Source: Ramlibacter paludis
Lineage (GTDB): Bacteria; Pseudomonadota; Gammaproteobacteria; Burkholderiales; Burkholderiaceae_C
Reading direction: 5' to 3'
DNA: 64,000 nucleotides
Assembly (NCBI RefSeq): GCF_022012305.1
Contig: NZ_JAKLTM010000003.1
Coordinates: 124,001 to 188,000 of the forward strand
Below are positions 53,641 to 64,000 of the stretch, piece after piece. Under the pieces are notes generated by a model that worked only from the letters and a program-made list of their open reading frames with translations, searched no databases and was not told where the DNA came from. Position numbers and translations under genes: made by a program. The first letter of the stretch is position 1, and the number at the start of each line of letters is the position of its first letter.

Positions 53641-54613
53641 GCGCGGATGATAGCTTTCGATCGAGCCTGCGATCGAGTTCCTCCCAGAAGGCGGGCTCGA
53701 TTTCCAGCTGCAGCGGCACGGCCCAGGCGTCGGGCCGCAGCCGCCACAGCTTGACCGCGTCCTTCTCGGTGCACAGCAGCGTCGCGCCGGGGTCGAGCTT
53801 GCTGCCGTCCTCGAAGGCATGGTGGTCCGGCAGGGCGAAGGTGCGCTCCAGGTGCAGGCCGGCGCCACGCAGCATGTCGAAGAAGGGCTGCGGATTGGCG
53901 ATGCCGGCCAGCGCATGGAGCTTGTGGCCGCCGAGGCTGCCCAGGGGCGCGCGGGTGCCGTCCGCCCGCACGGCGTGGCTGGCCAGCGTGCGCCACACCG
54001 TGTGGCCGGCGATGCCATGTGCGTCTTCCGGACGCAGCACGAGGTCGACCTTGCGCGGCCAGGGCTCGCGCAGCGGCCCCGCGGGGAGCAGCCATCCGTT
54101 GCCGGTGCCGCGCGCGTCGAAAACGCAGATCTCGATGTCGCGCGCCAGCGCATGGTGCTGCAGGCCATCGTCGCTGACGATGACCTGCGTCCCCGGATAC
54201 GCAAGCAGCAGCGCCTGCGCCGCCTCGACGCGGCGCGCCGCCACGAACACCGGCACGCCGGTCTCGCGCTGCACGAGCAGCGGCTCGTCGCCGACGCGGC
54301 GCGCCTCGTCGTGCGGGCCGACCTCGAAGCAGCCGGCCTGCCGCCGGCCGTAGCCGCGCGACACGATGCCGACCTGCAGTCCCTGGCGGGTGAGGTGGCG
54401 CACGAGAGCGATCACCACCGGCGTCTTGCCGGCGCCGCCGGCGATCACGTTGCCCACCACGACCACCGGGACCGGCAGCCGCGTGACATGGCGCAGTCCG
54501 CTGGCGAAGGCCAGGCGGTTGGCGCCGGCGACGAGGCGATACAGCAGCGACAAGGGCCACAGCACGCAGGCCATGGGCCCACGGCGCAGCCAGGCGCGTT
54601 GCAGCGCCCGCAT
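53621..54613 (-). CDS. lpxK: Tetraacyldisaccharide 4'-kinase
   Basis: A 330-residue lipid A 4'-kinase. An N-terminal membrane-associated helix ([14 protein letters not shown]) precedes the P-loop [14 protein letters not shown] (about 54-67); [22 protein letters not shown] and [12 protein letters not shown] are LpxK hallmarks. It phosphorylates the lipid A precursor at the inner membrane. It begins 4 bp after exbD. Confidence 0.96.
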   Translation of the reverse strand: MRALQRAWLRRGPMACVLWPLSLLYRLVAGANRLAFASGLRHVTRLPVPVVVVGNVIAGGAGKTPVVIALVRHLTRQGLQVGIVSRGYGRRQAGCFEVGPHDEARRVGDEPLLVQRETGVPVFVAARRVEAAQALLLAYPGTQVIVSDDGLQHHALARDIEICVFDARGTGNGWLLPAGPLREPWPRKVDLVLRPEDAHGIAGHTVWRTLASHAVRADGTRAPLGSLGGHKLHALAGIANPQPFFDMLRGAGLHLERTFALPDHHAFEDGSKLDPGATLLCTEKDAVKLWRLRPDAWAVPLQLEIEPAFWEELDRRLDRKLSSAHGSPTP

Positions 54614-54617
54614 CGGT

Positions 54618-55046
54618 TTACTTCGCTCCGGCCTGCGCCGAAGACTGCGTGGCGAAGGTGATCTGGGTCAGCCCGATGCGGCGCGCCGCTTCCATCACCG
54701 TGATCACGGACTGGTGGGTGGCGGTGGCGTCGGCGCTGATGATGATGACCGAGTCCTTGCCGGCCTTGGCGGCCTCGCCCAGGGCGGCGGACACGGCATC
54801 GATGCTGCGGCCGCTGACCGGCTGCTTGTTCACCATGTAGCGGCCGTCGGCCGAGACGGCCACCACGACTTCCTTCGGGTAGTCGCGCTGGGCCTCGGTG
54901 TCCGCCACCGGCAGCTTCAGCTGCATCTCGGTGAACTTGCTGTAGGTGGTGGTCAGCATCAGGAAGATGAGGATCACCAGCAGCACGTCGATGAACGGGA
55001 TCAGGTTGATCTCCGGTTCATCCTTGGGATGCGGGCGGAAGTTCAT
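54618..55046 (-). CDS. exbD: ExbD/TolR family biopolymer transport protein
   Basis: A 142-residue inner-membrane protein with one helix (about 18-37) preceded by EINLIPFIDVLLVILIFLM, containing the Asp that carries protons in ExbD/TolR, and a periplasmic domain. With ExbB it energises outer-membrane transport or envelope integrity. Its ATG is 7 bp after the exbB stop. Confidence 0.95.
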   Translation of the reverse strand: MNFRPHPKDEPEINLIPFIDVLLVILIFLMLTTTYSKFTEMQLKLPVADTEAQRDYPKEVVVAVSADGRYMVNKQPVSGRSIDAVSAALGEAAKAGKDSVIIISADATATHQSVITVMEAARRIGLTQITFATQSSAQAGAK

Positions 55047-55053
55047 CGCGTGA

Positions 55054-55683
55054 TCAGCCGCGGCGCAGGGCGACGAGGTGGCGGGCGAAGCGTTCGGCGG
55101 CGAGCTCCAGCGTCAGCAGGTAGTCGTCGACGCGGCCGCGGAAGTAGCGCCAGAAGATCAGCGCCGGGATCGCGATGATCAGGCCGAAGGCGGTGTTGTA
55201 CAGGGCGACCGAGATGCCGTGCGCCAGCTGCGCCGGGTTGCCGCCGGTGGCGCCGCCGGGCGCCTGCGAGCCGAAGATCTCGATCATGCCGATCACGGTG
55301 CCCATGAGGCCGAGCAGCGGCGCGACGGAGGCGATGGTGGCCAGCGCGTTCAGGTAGCGTTCGAGGCGGTGCGCGACGGCGCGGCCGGTGTGCTCCATGC
55401 TCGAGCGCAAGTCGGCCTCGGTGCAGCGCGGATCCGAATTCAGGGCGCGGAAGCCGCTGGCCAGCACCTCGCCCAGGGCCGAGTTCTGCTCCAGCTGGGT
55501 GACGACGTCGGGCGACGGGACGGAAACGCGCGACACGGCCAGTGCCTCGTCCAGCAGGCGCGGCGGGGCGATCTTGGCCTTCTTGAGGCTCAGGAAGCGT
55601 TCGAAGATGAGCGCGAGCGCAAGGATGGAACAGGCGACCAGGGGCCAGATGGGCCAGCCCGCGGCTTGTATGATCGAAAGCAA
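55054..55683 (-). CDS. exbB: ExbB/MotA/TolQ family proton channel
   Basis: A 209-residue inner-membrane protein with three helices (about 8-27, 107-130 and 150-172), including the LNALATIASVAPLLGLMGTVIGM segment typical of TolQ/ExbB. I set the start at TTG 55683 because GGAGG lies eight bases upstream and homologous proteins begin at this hydrophobic helix; an in-frame ATG at 55800 would add 39 atypical residues. It is the first gene of the envelope operon. Confidence 0.9.
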   Translation of the reverse strand: MLSIIQAAGWPIWPLVACSILALALIFERFLSLKKAKIAPPRLLDEALAVSRVSVPSPDVVTQLEQNSALGEVLASGFRALNSDPRCTEADLRSSMEHTGRAVAHRLERYLNALATIASVAPLLGLMGTVIGMIEIFGSQAPGGATGGNPAQLAHGISVALYNTAFGLIIAIPALIFWRYFRGRVDDYLLTLELAAERFARHLVALRRG

Positions 55684-56020
55684 AAGGGGATCCTCCGCAC
55701 CGTTTGTACTGACTGGAAGCGCCCTTGCGGCACTTCGATGCAGCGGATTATCGCGGACTTGCCCACTGTAGGACGCAAGCCCGTGGTCGTAGGACGACAC
55801 TCACAAAAGTTGTGGATAACTTTGTTGAGAACAACCCCTCCCCCCCGCCCGGAACCGCGCCAATGCTTGCCCGTGACAGAACGATGACGATTTGAGCAGG
55901 AAAAATCCCTTTTGAATCAATGACTTGCTCCGAAAAATCAGCGTTTGGCGCAGCCCCCGCCCACCGCCTGCCTCTCACCTGCACGCTGTGGATGAAATAC
56001 CATCGGGTAAACCCTGAGAG
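55684..56020. other. 337-bp divergent intergenic region with DnaA-box-like sites
   Basis: This space between exbB and xseA holds no gene. It is less GC-rich than its surroundings. TGTGGATAA at 55811-55819 matches the 9-mer DnaA box consensus exactly (in reverse) and TGTGGATGA at 55987-55995 differs by one base. Both promoters must lie here. No repeats arranged like an origin are present. Confidence 0.55.
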
Positions 56021-57337
56021 GTGTGGCTCTTGGTAACCGGCACAGCGTCATTTCCCGCAGTGGCGCCGCGCGTCTGGGCGGTCGGGGCGCTCTGCCGCGC
56101 CGTGGCCGACGCCCTCGAGGCCCGCTTCAATCCGGTGACCGTGCGGGGCGAGATCACCGGCTTCTCGCGTGCGGCCAGCGGCCACTGTTACTTCAGCCTG
56201 AAGGACGCGCAGGGACAGGTGCGCTGCGCCATGTTCCGCCGCGCGGCCAGCCTGATGGAGTTCATGCCGCGCGACGGCGAGCTGGTCGAGGTGCAAGGCC
56301 GCCTGGGCGTCTACGAACCGCGCGGCGACCTGCAGCTGATCGTCGAAACCCTGCGCCGGGCCGGGCAGGGCGCGCTGTTCGAGCAGTTCCTGCGCCTCAA
56401 GGCGAAGCTGGAAGGCGAGGGCCTCTTCGACAGCGCCCGCAAGCGGCCGCTGCCCCTGCTGCCGCGCGGCATCGGCATCGTCACTTCGCTGCAGGCCGCG
56501 GCGCTCCATGACGTGGTGACCTGCCTGCGGCGGCGCGCCCCGCACGTGCCGGTGGTGCTGGCGCCGGCCGCGGTGCAAGGCGCCCAGGCGCCGGGCGACC
56601 TGGTGGCGGCGCTGCAGGCCCTCTACCGGATGGCCGAAGCCGGCCAGCTGGACCTGATCCTGCTGGTGCGCGGCGGCGGTTCGATGGAGGACCTCTGGGC
56701 CTTCAACGACGAGCAGCTGGCCCGCACCATCGTCGCCAGCCCCGTGCCGCTGGTGAGCGGCGTCGGCCACGAAACCGACTTCACCATCGCCGACTTCTGC
56801 GCCGACCTGCGCGCCCCCACGCCCACGGCCGCGGCCGAACTGGCGGCCCAGCCGCAGGAGACCTGGCTCGGCGCGCTCGACCTGATGGCCTCGCGCCTGC
56901 AGGATGCGGCCTGGCGCCGCCTCGATCGCGCCAGCCAGCGCCTCGACCAGGCGGCGGCCCACCTCGGGCGGCCGTCGGCGCGCACCGCGCAGCAGCACTT
57001 GCGCATCGAGCGCGGCGCGCAGCGCCTGCGCTATGCGCTGGCGACGCGGCTGCAGCGCGGGCGCGACCTGCTGGCGAACGCGGGGAACCGCTTCGTCGGC
57101 AGCGCGGGCGAACGCCTCCAGCGCGCGGAGCAGCGCCACGAGCGGCTGGCACTGCGGCTGCAGCTGCTGGATCCGCGCCTCGTGCTGCAGCGCGGCTATG
57201 CGCTGCTCACCGACGCAAGCGACGGCCGGCCCGTCACCTCGGCCACGCAGGTGCGCGCCGGCCAGGCGCTGCGCGCCGCCCTTGCGGACGGCGAGGTTGA
57301 TCTCACCGTTTCGCCCAGCGGTCCGCAAGCTACATAG
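56021..57337 (+). CDS. xseA: Exodeoxyribonuclease VII large subunit
   Basis: A 438-residue XseA. The N-terminal OB fold (about 35-110; VTVRGEITGFSRAASGHCYF) binds single-stranded DNA. The catalytic domain has LPRGIGIVTSLQAAALHD, LLVRGGGSMEDLWAFND and SGVGHETDFTIADFCADLRA, followed by long helices that bind XseB. It degrades single-stranded DNA from both ends in repair. GTG 56021 is the first possible start but has no spacer to GAGAGG; TTG 56030 with an 8-nt spacer may be the real one. Confidence 0.94.
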   Translation: MWLLVTGTASFPAVAPRVWAVGALCRAVADALEARFNPVTVRGEITGFSRAASGHCYFSLKDAQGQVRCAMFRRAASLMEFMPRDGELVEVQGRLGVYEPRGDLQLIVETLRRAGQGALFEQFLRLKAKLEGEGLFDSARKRPLPLLPRGIGIVTSLQAAALHDVVTCLRRRAPHVPVVLAPAAVQGAQAPGDLVAALQALYRMAEAGQLDLILLVRGGGSMEDLWAFNDEQLARTIVASPVPLVSGVGHETDFTIADFCADLRAPTPTAAAELAAQPQETWLGALDLMASRLQDAAWRRLDRASQRLDQAAAHLGRPSARTAQQHLRIERGAQRLRYALATRLQRGRDLLANAGNRFVGSAGERLQRAEQRHERLALRLQLLDPRLVLQRGYALLTDASDGRPVTSATQVRAGQALRAALADGEVDLTVSPSGPQAT

Positions 57338-57381
57338 AATCAGCCGGTTCGCACAGCAACCCCAAGAGAAAGAGAAGAGCC

Positions 57382-57963
57382 ATGGAACACGTCCTGCCCC
57401 CGCTGCCCTACCCGAAGACCGCCCTTGCGCCGGCCTACTCCGAAGAGACCCTCGAGTACCACCACGGCAAGCACCACAAGGCCTATGTCGACAACCTGAA
57501 CAAGCTGCAGGTCGGCACCGAGTTCGAGAACATGCCGCTGGAGGACATCATCCGCAAGTCCTCGGGCGCCATCTACAACAACTCCGCCCAGATCTGGAAC
57601 CACACCTTCTTCTGGAACTGCATGAAGCCGCAAGGCGGCGGCGAGCCCACCGGCGCGCTGGCCCAGGCGATCACCAGCAAGTGGGGCAGCTACGCGGCCT
57701 TCAAGGAAGCCTTCGTCAAGTCCGCCGTCGGCAACTTCGGCTCCGGCTGGACCTGGCTGGTGAAGAAGCCGGACGGCAGCGTCGACATCGTGAACACCGG
57801 CGCCGCCGGCACGCCGCTCACCACCGCCGACCGCGCGCTGCTGACGGTGGACGTGTGGGAACACGCGTACTACATCGACTACCGCAACGCCCGTCCCAAG
57901 TTCGTCGAGACCTTCCTCGACAAGCTGGTGAACTGGGACTTCGCGGCGAAGAACTTCGGCTGA
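57382..57963 (+). CDS. sodB: Superoxide dismutase, iron type
   Basis: A 193-residue Fe-SOD. Metal ligands are in YHHGKHH (His27), WNHTFFWNCM (His74) and DVWEHAYYIDY (Asp and His near 157-161); the AQIWNHTFFW and FGSGWTWLV segments are typical of FeSOD rather than MnSOD. It removes cytoplasmic superoxide. A purine-rich site (AAGAGAAGAG) precedes the ATG, 44 bp after xseA, as is common in this order of bacteria. Confidence 0.96.
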   Translation: MEHVLPPLPYPKTALAPAYSEETLEYHHGKHHKAYVDNLNKLQVGTEFENMPLEDIIRKSSGAIYNNSAQIWNHTFFWNCMKPQGGGEPTGALAQAITSKWGSYAAFKEAFVKSAVGNFGSGWTWLVKKPDGSVDIVNTGAAGTPLTTADRALLTVDVWEHAYYIDYRNARPKFVETFLDKLVNWDFAAKNFG

Positions 57964-57965
57964 TG

Positions 57966-57993
57966 CGTCATCCCCGCGCAGGCGGGGACCCAG
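57966..57993. repeat. REP-like palindrome, copy 2
   Basis: An exact copy of the 28-bp element at 39158-39185, placed 2 bp after the sodB stop and 16 bp before the terminator hairpin. Confidence 0.85.
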
Positions 57994-58002
57994 GCCAACG
58001 GA

Positions 58003-58030
58003 AAAAAAGCCCCGCGCTGCGGGGCTTTTT
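58003..58030. terminator. Bidirectional intrinsic terminator (sodB / DUF192)
   Basis: AGCCCCGC (58008-58015), a 3-nt loop and GCGGGGCT (58019-58026), with an A-run before and a T-run after, so it can end transcription from both sodB and the convergent DUF192 gene. Confidence 0.92.
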
Positions 58031-58039
58031 CCATGGGGG

Positions 58040-58477
58040 CTAGCGCTGGAAGGGCGTGCCGGTCAGCTTCGCGCCGGCCTTGATGCCCTTCCTGGCAAAC
58101 CACCCCTTGTTCATCTCCAGCACGTAGCGCACCGGCTTCGCGGAGCAGTGCGACTCCAGCGTCTGCGGCGCCATGTCCTCGATGTTGACGATGGTGCCGT
58201 CGTCGGCGATGAAGGCCGCCGACAGGGGCAGCAGCGTGTTCTTCATCCAGAAGCACTGCTGGCTCGGGTATTCGAAGACGAACAGCATGCCCTCCTGCTG
58301 GGGCATTTCCTTGCGGTACATGAGGCCCGTCATGCGCTGGTCGTTGCTGGCGGCAACCTGCGCGTCGATCTGGTGCATGCCGGCGCCCAGCTTCACGCGG
58401 GGCAGGTCGGTCTGGGGATCCTGGGCCAGGGCCGCGGCGGCGGCCAGGGCGGCTACGAGGGCGAACAGCTTTTTCAT
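58040..58477 (-). CDS. DUF192 family exported protein
   Basis: A 145-residue protein with a signal peptide (about 1-18, ending ALAQ) and a DUF192 domain: ASNDQRMTGLMYRKEMPQQEGMLFVF, CFWMKNTLLPLSAAFI and IVNIEDMAPQTL. The family is widespread and small, with no proven role. Start ATG 58477 begins the signal peptide; an in-frame ATG 17 codons earlier is in poor context. It is expressed toward the terminator shared with sodB. Confidence 0.88.
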   Translation of the reverse strand: MKKLFALVAALAAAAALAQDPQTDLPRVKLGAGMHQIDAQVAASNDQRMTGLMYRKEMPQQEGMLFVFEYPSQQCFWMKNTLLPLSAAFIADDGTIVNIEDMAPQTLESHCSAKPVRYVLEMNKGWFARKGIKAGAKLTGTPFQR

Positions 58478-58502
58478 CGGTCGTATTGTGGCAAGGGACC
58501 AC

Positions 58503-58530
58503 GAAAAATGCCCGCGCGCGGCGGGCATCT
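58503..58530 (-). terminator. Intrinsic terminator for the 68-residue Lys/Ala-rich gene
   Basis: On the minus strand ATGCCCGC, a 5-nt loop and GCGGGCAT are followed by a T-run (58503-58508). It lies 21 bp beyond the stop of the gene at 58551. Confidence 0.85.
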
Positions 58531-58550
58531 TCAGCTCCAGAAGGCCTGGA

Positions 58551-58757
58551 TCAGGACTTCTTCTCGGAGGCGGCGGCCTTCTTGGTGGAAGCCTTCTTGG
58601 TCGACTTCTTCTTGGCGGCCTTCTTTTCAGCCTTGGCTTCCGCCTTGGCTTCGGCCTTGGCGCCGGAAGCGGCGGGCATGGCGGCGCCGGCGTGCGAGGC
58701 GGCGAAGGAGGACACGGCGAACAGGGAGGCGATCAGGGCGGCGAGCAGCTTGTTCAT
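58551..58757 (-). CDS. Small exported Lys/Ala-rich protein A
   Basis: A 68-residue protein with a signal peptide (MNKLLAALIASLFAVSSFAA) and a low-complexity tail made almost only of Lys, Ala, Glu and Ser, with histone-H1-like KKAAKKKSTKKASTKKAA. ATG 58757 follows AAAGG by eight bases; a GTG three codons earlier overlaps that site. A similar gene lies just upstream on the same strand, with its own terminator. An exported, very basic tail could bind polyanions such as LPS or nucleic acid; function unknown. Confidence 0.72.
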   Translation of the reverse strand: MNKLLAALIASLFAVSSFAASHAGAAMPAASGAKAEAKAEAKAEKKAAKKKSTKKASTKKAAASEKKS

Positions 58758-58861
58758 GAAAAACACCTTTCAGTTGTCCGGATTGTGGATTTGCTCCTCC
58801 GGTCAACCGGAAGGCCCATCCGTAACGGGATGTCGAGCATGCCGGTTGACATGGACGCCCC

Positions 58862-58889
58862 AAAAGAAAAAGCCCGCACGGGGCGGGCT
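58862..58889 (-). terminator. Intrinsic terminator for the 116-residue Lys/Ala-rich gene
   Basis: On the minus strand AGCCCGC, a 5-nt loop and GCGGGCT are followed by T-rich sequence (58862-58870). It ends transcription 23 bp after the stop at 58912. Confidence 0.85.
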
Positions 58890-58911
58890 CTTCCGGTTCG
58901 AGGAAATCGAA

Positions 58912-59262
58912 TTACGACTTCTTCTCTTCCTTCTTGGCTTCTTCCTTCTTCGCTTCGGCCTTCTTGGCGGCCTTCTTGGGGGCCTTCTTGTCGGCCTTGG
59001 CGACCTTGGCGTCGGCCTTGGCTTCGGCCTTCTCGGCGGTCTTCTCGGCCTTCTCGGCCTTCGCTTCGGCCTTGGCGGCGGTCTTCTCGGCCTTCACGGC
59101 GGTCTTTTCGGCCTTTTCAGCCTTGGCTTCGGCCTTGGCGGCGGTGGCGGAGGCGGCAGCCTTCGCCGGGACAGCCGGGGTGGCGGGCGTGGCCGGGGTG
59201 GCTTGGGCGAAGACGGCGGCGGAGAACAGGCCGGCAACCAGGGCGGCGAGGAGCTTGGTCAT
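58912..59262 (-). CDS. Small exported Lys/Ala/Glu-rich repeat protein B
   Basis: A 116-residue protein with a signal peptide (MTKLLAALVAGLFSAAVFAQ), an ATPATPATPAVPAK linker and a long alternating Lys/Ala/Glu tail with repeated AEKAEKTA units, ending KKEEAKKEEKKS. It is likely a single long helix. It is clearly related in design to protein A, whose gene lies about 150 bp downstream. ATG 59262 is chosen because the signal peptide starts there; upstream in-frame codons are unlike a leader. It is divergent from icd. Confidence 0.72.
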   Translation of the reverse strand: MTKLLAALVAGLFSAAVFAQATPATPATPAVPAKAAASATAAKAEAKAEKAEKTAVKAEKTAAKAEAKAEKAEKTAEKAEAKADAKVAKADKKAPKKAAKKAEAKKEEAKKEEKKS

Positions 59263-59385
59263 TTGGAATCTACTTTCAGATGCATCTGTTTTGAAAAACG
59301 CCCGCCGCGGTTTCGGCAGACCTCCCGGAAACGCTGCATGCTCGACAATGGTTGACATGGTTGAGCGAGCTTAGAATTTCCCCCT

Positions 59386-60645
<1,260 letters not shown>

Positions 60646-60665
60646 GGCCCCGAACACCGCAACGA

Positions 60666-60688
60666 AGCCGCCCGCGAGGCGGCTTTTT
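60666..60688 (+). terminator. Intrinsic terminator after icd
   Basis: AGCCGCC (60666-60672), loop CGCGA, GGCGGCT (60678-60684) and a T-run. It lies 21 bp after the icd stop, so the next gene has its own promoter. Confidence 0.92.
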
Positions 60689-60771
60689 CTTGCCCGCTTC
60701 TCACAGCGTAAAATAGCCGCTCGCATCGTGGCGCCCGCCGTCCCCAATCAACTTTCCCGAGAGAGACCACC

Positions 60772-63003
<2,232 letters not shown>

Positions 63004-63054
63004 GCGGTTTGTAACCGGTGGCGATCTCCAACAGGATCGCCGCCGCCAATCCGC

Positions 63055-63080
63055 CAAAAGCCGCCTTCGGGCGGCTTTTT
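63055..63080 (+). terminator. Intrinsic terminator after the monomeric isocitrate dehydrogenase
   Basis: AGCCGCC (63059-63065), a stable TTCG loop, GGCGGCT (63070-63076) and a T-run, preceded by an A-run. Confidence 0.93.
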
Positions 63081-63138
63081 GCTTGGCGTTCACAAGCGCC
63101 GGGTACACAGGAGGGGTCAACTGCAAGAGGTGGTCCGA

Positions 63139-63855
63139 ATGATCCGCAATCCCGTCTACCTGGCCGCGCTGGCGGCCACCCTGGTGCTGCCGCTCGCTGC
63201 GCGCGCCGACGACGACGACCACGGCCATGGCCATGGCCATGGCCACCACAAACACAAGGAAAAGTACTGGGACGGCAACTGCGAGGTGGAGCGCAAGTGG
63301 AAGCATGGCGAGTGGGAGGAGAAGCGCAAGTGCAAGGCGCCGGAGCGCGTCGTCGTCGTGCAGCAGCCCCCGCAGCCGCAGGTGGTCTACGTGTACCCGC
63401 CCTGGATGCACCGCGAGCGCAACGAGGTGGTCTACGTGCCGCAGTACCAGCCGCCGCAGCGCGTGGTGAGCGGCGTGAACTACTGCAACAACCAGACCGT
63501 CGGACAGGTGTTGGGCGGGGTGGTCGGCGGCACGCTGGGCAACCAGATCGGCAAGGGCAACGGCCGCACCGTGGCCACGATCGGTGGCGCGGTCGCCGGC
63601 GTGCTGGTCGGTGGCGAGATCGGCAAGCGCATGGACCAGGGCTGCGTGGGCCAGGTGCTCGAAGTCGCGCCGGTGAACCACCGCGTGCAGTGGGTCGAAG
63701 GACCGACGAACTACGTGGTGGTGCCCGGCAAGGTGGTCACCAAGCAGGGTGGCTACTGCAGGCCGTACACGATGGAAATGCGCATGGGCGGCCGCGTGGA
63801 ACGCAGCAACGGCACCGCGTGCCGGCGTCCCGACGGGGTGTGGGTGGCGGCCTGA
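63139..63855 (+). CDS. Exported His-rich glycine-zipper (17-kDa-antigen-like) protein
   Basis: A 238-residue protein with a signal peptide (about 1-22, ending AARA) and an acidic/His-rich stretch DDDDHGHGHGHGHHKHK (about 24-40) that could bind metal. A charged and Pro/Tyr-rich middle follows (QPPQPQVVYVYPP). A glycine-zipper segment with GQVLGGVVGGTLGNQIG and VAGVLVGGEIGKRMD (about 121-160) is as in outer-membrane 17-kDa/OmpATb-like proteins, and an SH3-like tail closes it. ATG 63139 has AGAGG about nine bases upstream; the earlier in-frame ATG at 63079 overlaps the terminator. The His stretch is encoded by tandem GGCCAT units. Confidence 0.75.
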   Translation: MIRNPVYLAALAATLVLPLAARADDDDHGHGHGHGHHKHKEKYWDGNCEVERKWKHGEWEEKRKCKAPERVVVVQQPPQPQVVYVYPPWMHRERNEVVYVPQYQPPQRVVSGVNYCNNQTVGQVLGGVVGGTLGNQIGKGNGRTVATIGGAVAGVLVGGEIGKRMDQGCVGQVLEVAPVNHRVQWVEGPTNYVVVPGKVVTKQGGYCRPYTMEMRMGGRVERSNGTACRRPDGVWVAA

Positions 63856-63859
63856 GTTT

Positions 63860-63887
63860 CGTCATCCCCGCGCAGGCGGGGATCCAG
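63860..63887. repeat. REP-like palindrome, copy 3
   Basis: The 28-bp element again, with one substitution near its right end (GATCCAG for GACCCAG). It lies 4 bp after the stop of the His-rich gene and 5 bp from the stop of the convergent partial gene. Confidence 0.82.
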
Positions 63888-63892
63888 GGCGC

Positions 63893-64000
63893 TTATTTGG
63901 TCGCGTGATCGCCGCCGTGCCCGCCGGTGGCGTGGAACTGCGGCGCGCGCACCTTGGGCTGGCGCGGGGGCCGGTCACCAGGCGCGCTGGGCTGCGTCTG
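63893..64000 (-). CDS. C-terminal end of an unidentified protein (3' partial gene only)
   Basis: On the minus strand an open frame enters from beyond the window and ends with TAA at 63895-63893; only 35 residues are visible (ending APQFHATGGHGGDHATK). The tail is Gly/His-rich and Pro/Arg-rich upstream. I do not recognise it. The tidy position of its stop next to the repeat and the codon bias make a real gene plausible. Confidence 0.4.
   Translation of the reverse strand, partial: QTQPSAPGDRPPRQPKVRAPQFHATGGHGGDHATK

Noticed and set aside
55684..56020. Chromosomal or plasmid replication origin
   Set aside because: Only two DnaA-like boxes, no iteron array, and no dnaA/dnaN/rep gene nearby.
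60690..60714. Sigma70 promoter TTGCCC / TAAAAT ahead of the monomeric isocitrate dehydrogenase
   Set aside because: The spacer is 13 bp, too short, and no better -35 hexamer fits the -10.

Overview
This window is one contiguous piece of a very GC-rich genome (about two thirds G+C or more by eye, strong G/C third-position bias). Gene content and order point to a betaproteobacterium of the Burkholderiales, most likely Comamonadaceae (Ramlibacter/Variovorax-like). The exbB-exbD-lpxK-trm112-kdsB-adk block, the xseA-sodB pair, a FimV-type protein, rdgC, and NADP-isocitrate dehydrogenases of both the dimeric and the monomeric type all fit. The genus is inference; no rRNA is present.

Region 1 (1-21139) is the most unusual part. 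It holds the end of a gene for a giant (>4170 residue) surface or secreted protein with Calx-beta-like, RTX-like and matrixin-type protease segments. Two tandem SapC-family genes follow, then four tightly packed genes: a GAF-TM-HlyD fusion, a PqqD-like/M50 peptidase/HlyD fusion, a shortened SecA-like ATPase and a small periplasmic HlyD-type adaptor. From the M50 gene on, each stop overlaps or nearly touches the next start. No ABC ATPase, TolC or T2SS gene is seen. I read this as a candidate non-canonical export machine with its giant cargo.

Region 2 (21198-22560): a tRNA-Arg(TCT) is followed by a small stretch of visibly lower GC carrying two unrecognised genes and then a hairpin-rich spacer.

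Region 3 (22632-34471, minus strand): an apparent operon running from a DcaP-type porin through two PLP amino-acid decarboxylases, an APC antiporter, an orphan solute-binding protein and arcA-arcB-arcC to a small lipoprotein. It combines the arginine deiminase pathway with decarboxylase/antiporter acid resistance. Arginine deiminase makes ornithine, ATP and ammonia, and ornithine can be decarboxylated to putrescine and exchanged.

Region 4 (34569-49687) holds a DUF3313-like protein, RdgC, an MFS exporter, a GST, a conserved hypothetical, a minus-strand acyl-CoA catabolism operon (3-hydroxyacyl-CoA dehydrogenase, enoyl-CoA hydratase, Crp-type regulator, aminoglycoside-phosphotransferase-like protein, acyl-CoA dehydrogenase), FimV, a second MFS transporter coupled to a D-2-hydroxyacid dehydrogenase, and a DUF1993 protein.

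Region 5 (49788-57963) is housekeeping: lexA with two SOS boxes, a divergent asparaginase, adk, kdsB, trm112, lpxK, exbD, exbB, then xseA and sodB. Region 6 (58003-64000) has a DUF192 protein, two exported Lys/Ala-rich small proteins, two different isocitrate dehydrogenases, a His-rich glycine-zipper surface protein and the end of an unidentified minus-strand gene. Clear stem-loop/T-tract terminators separate many of these. Three copies of a REP-like palindrome and one longer inverted repeat are scattered through the intergenic spaces. No CRISPR array, insertion sequence, integrase or rRNA was found.
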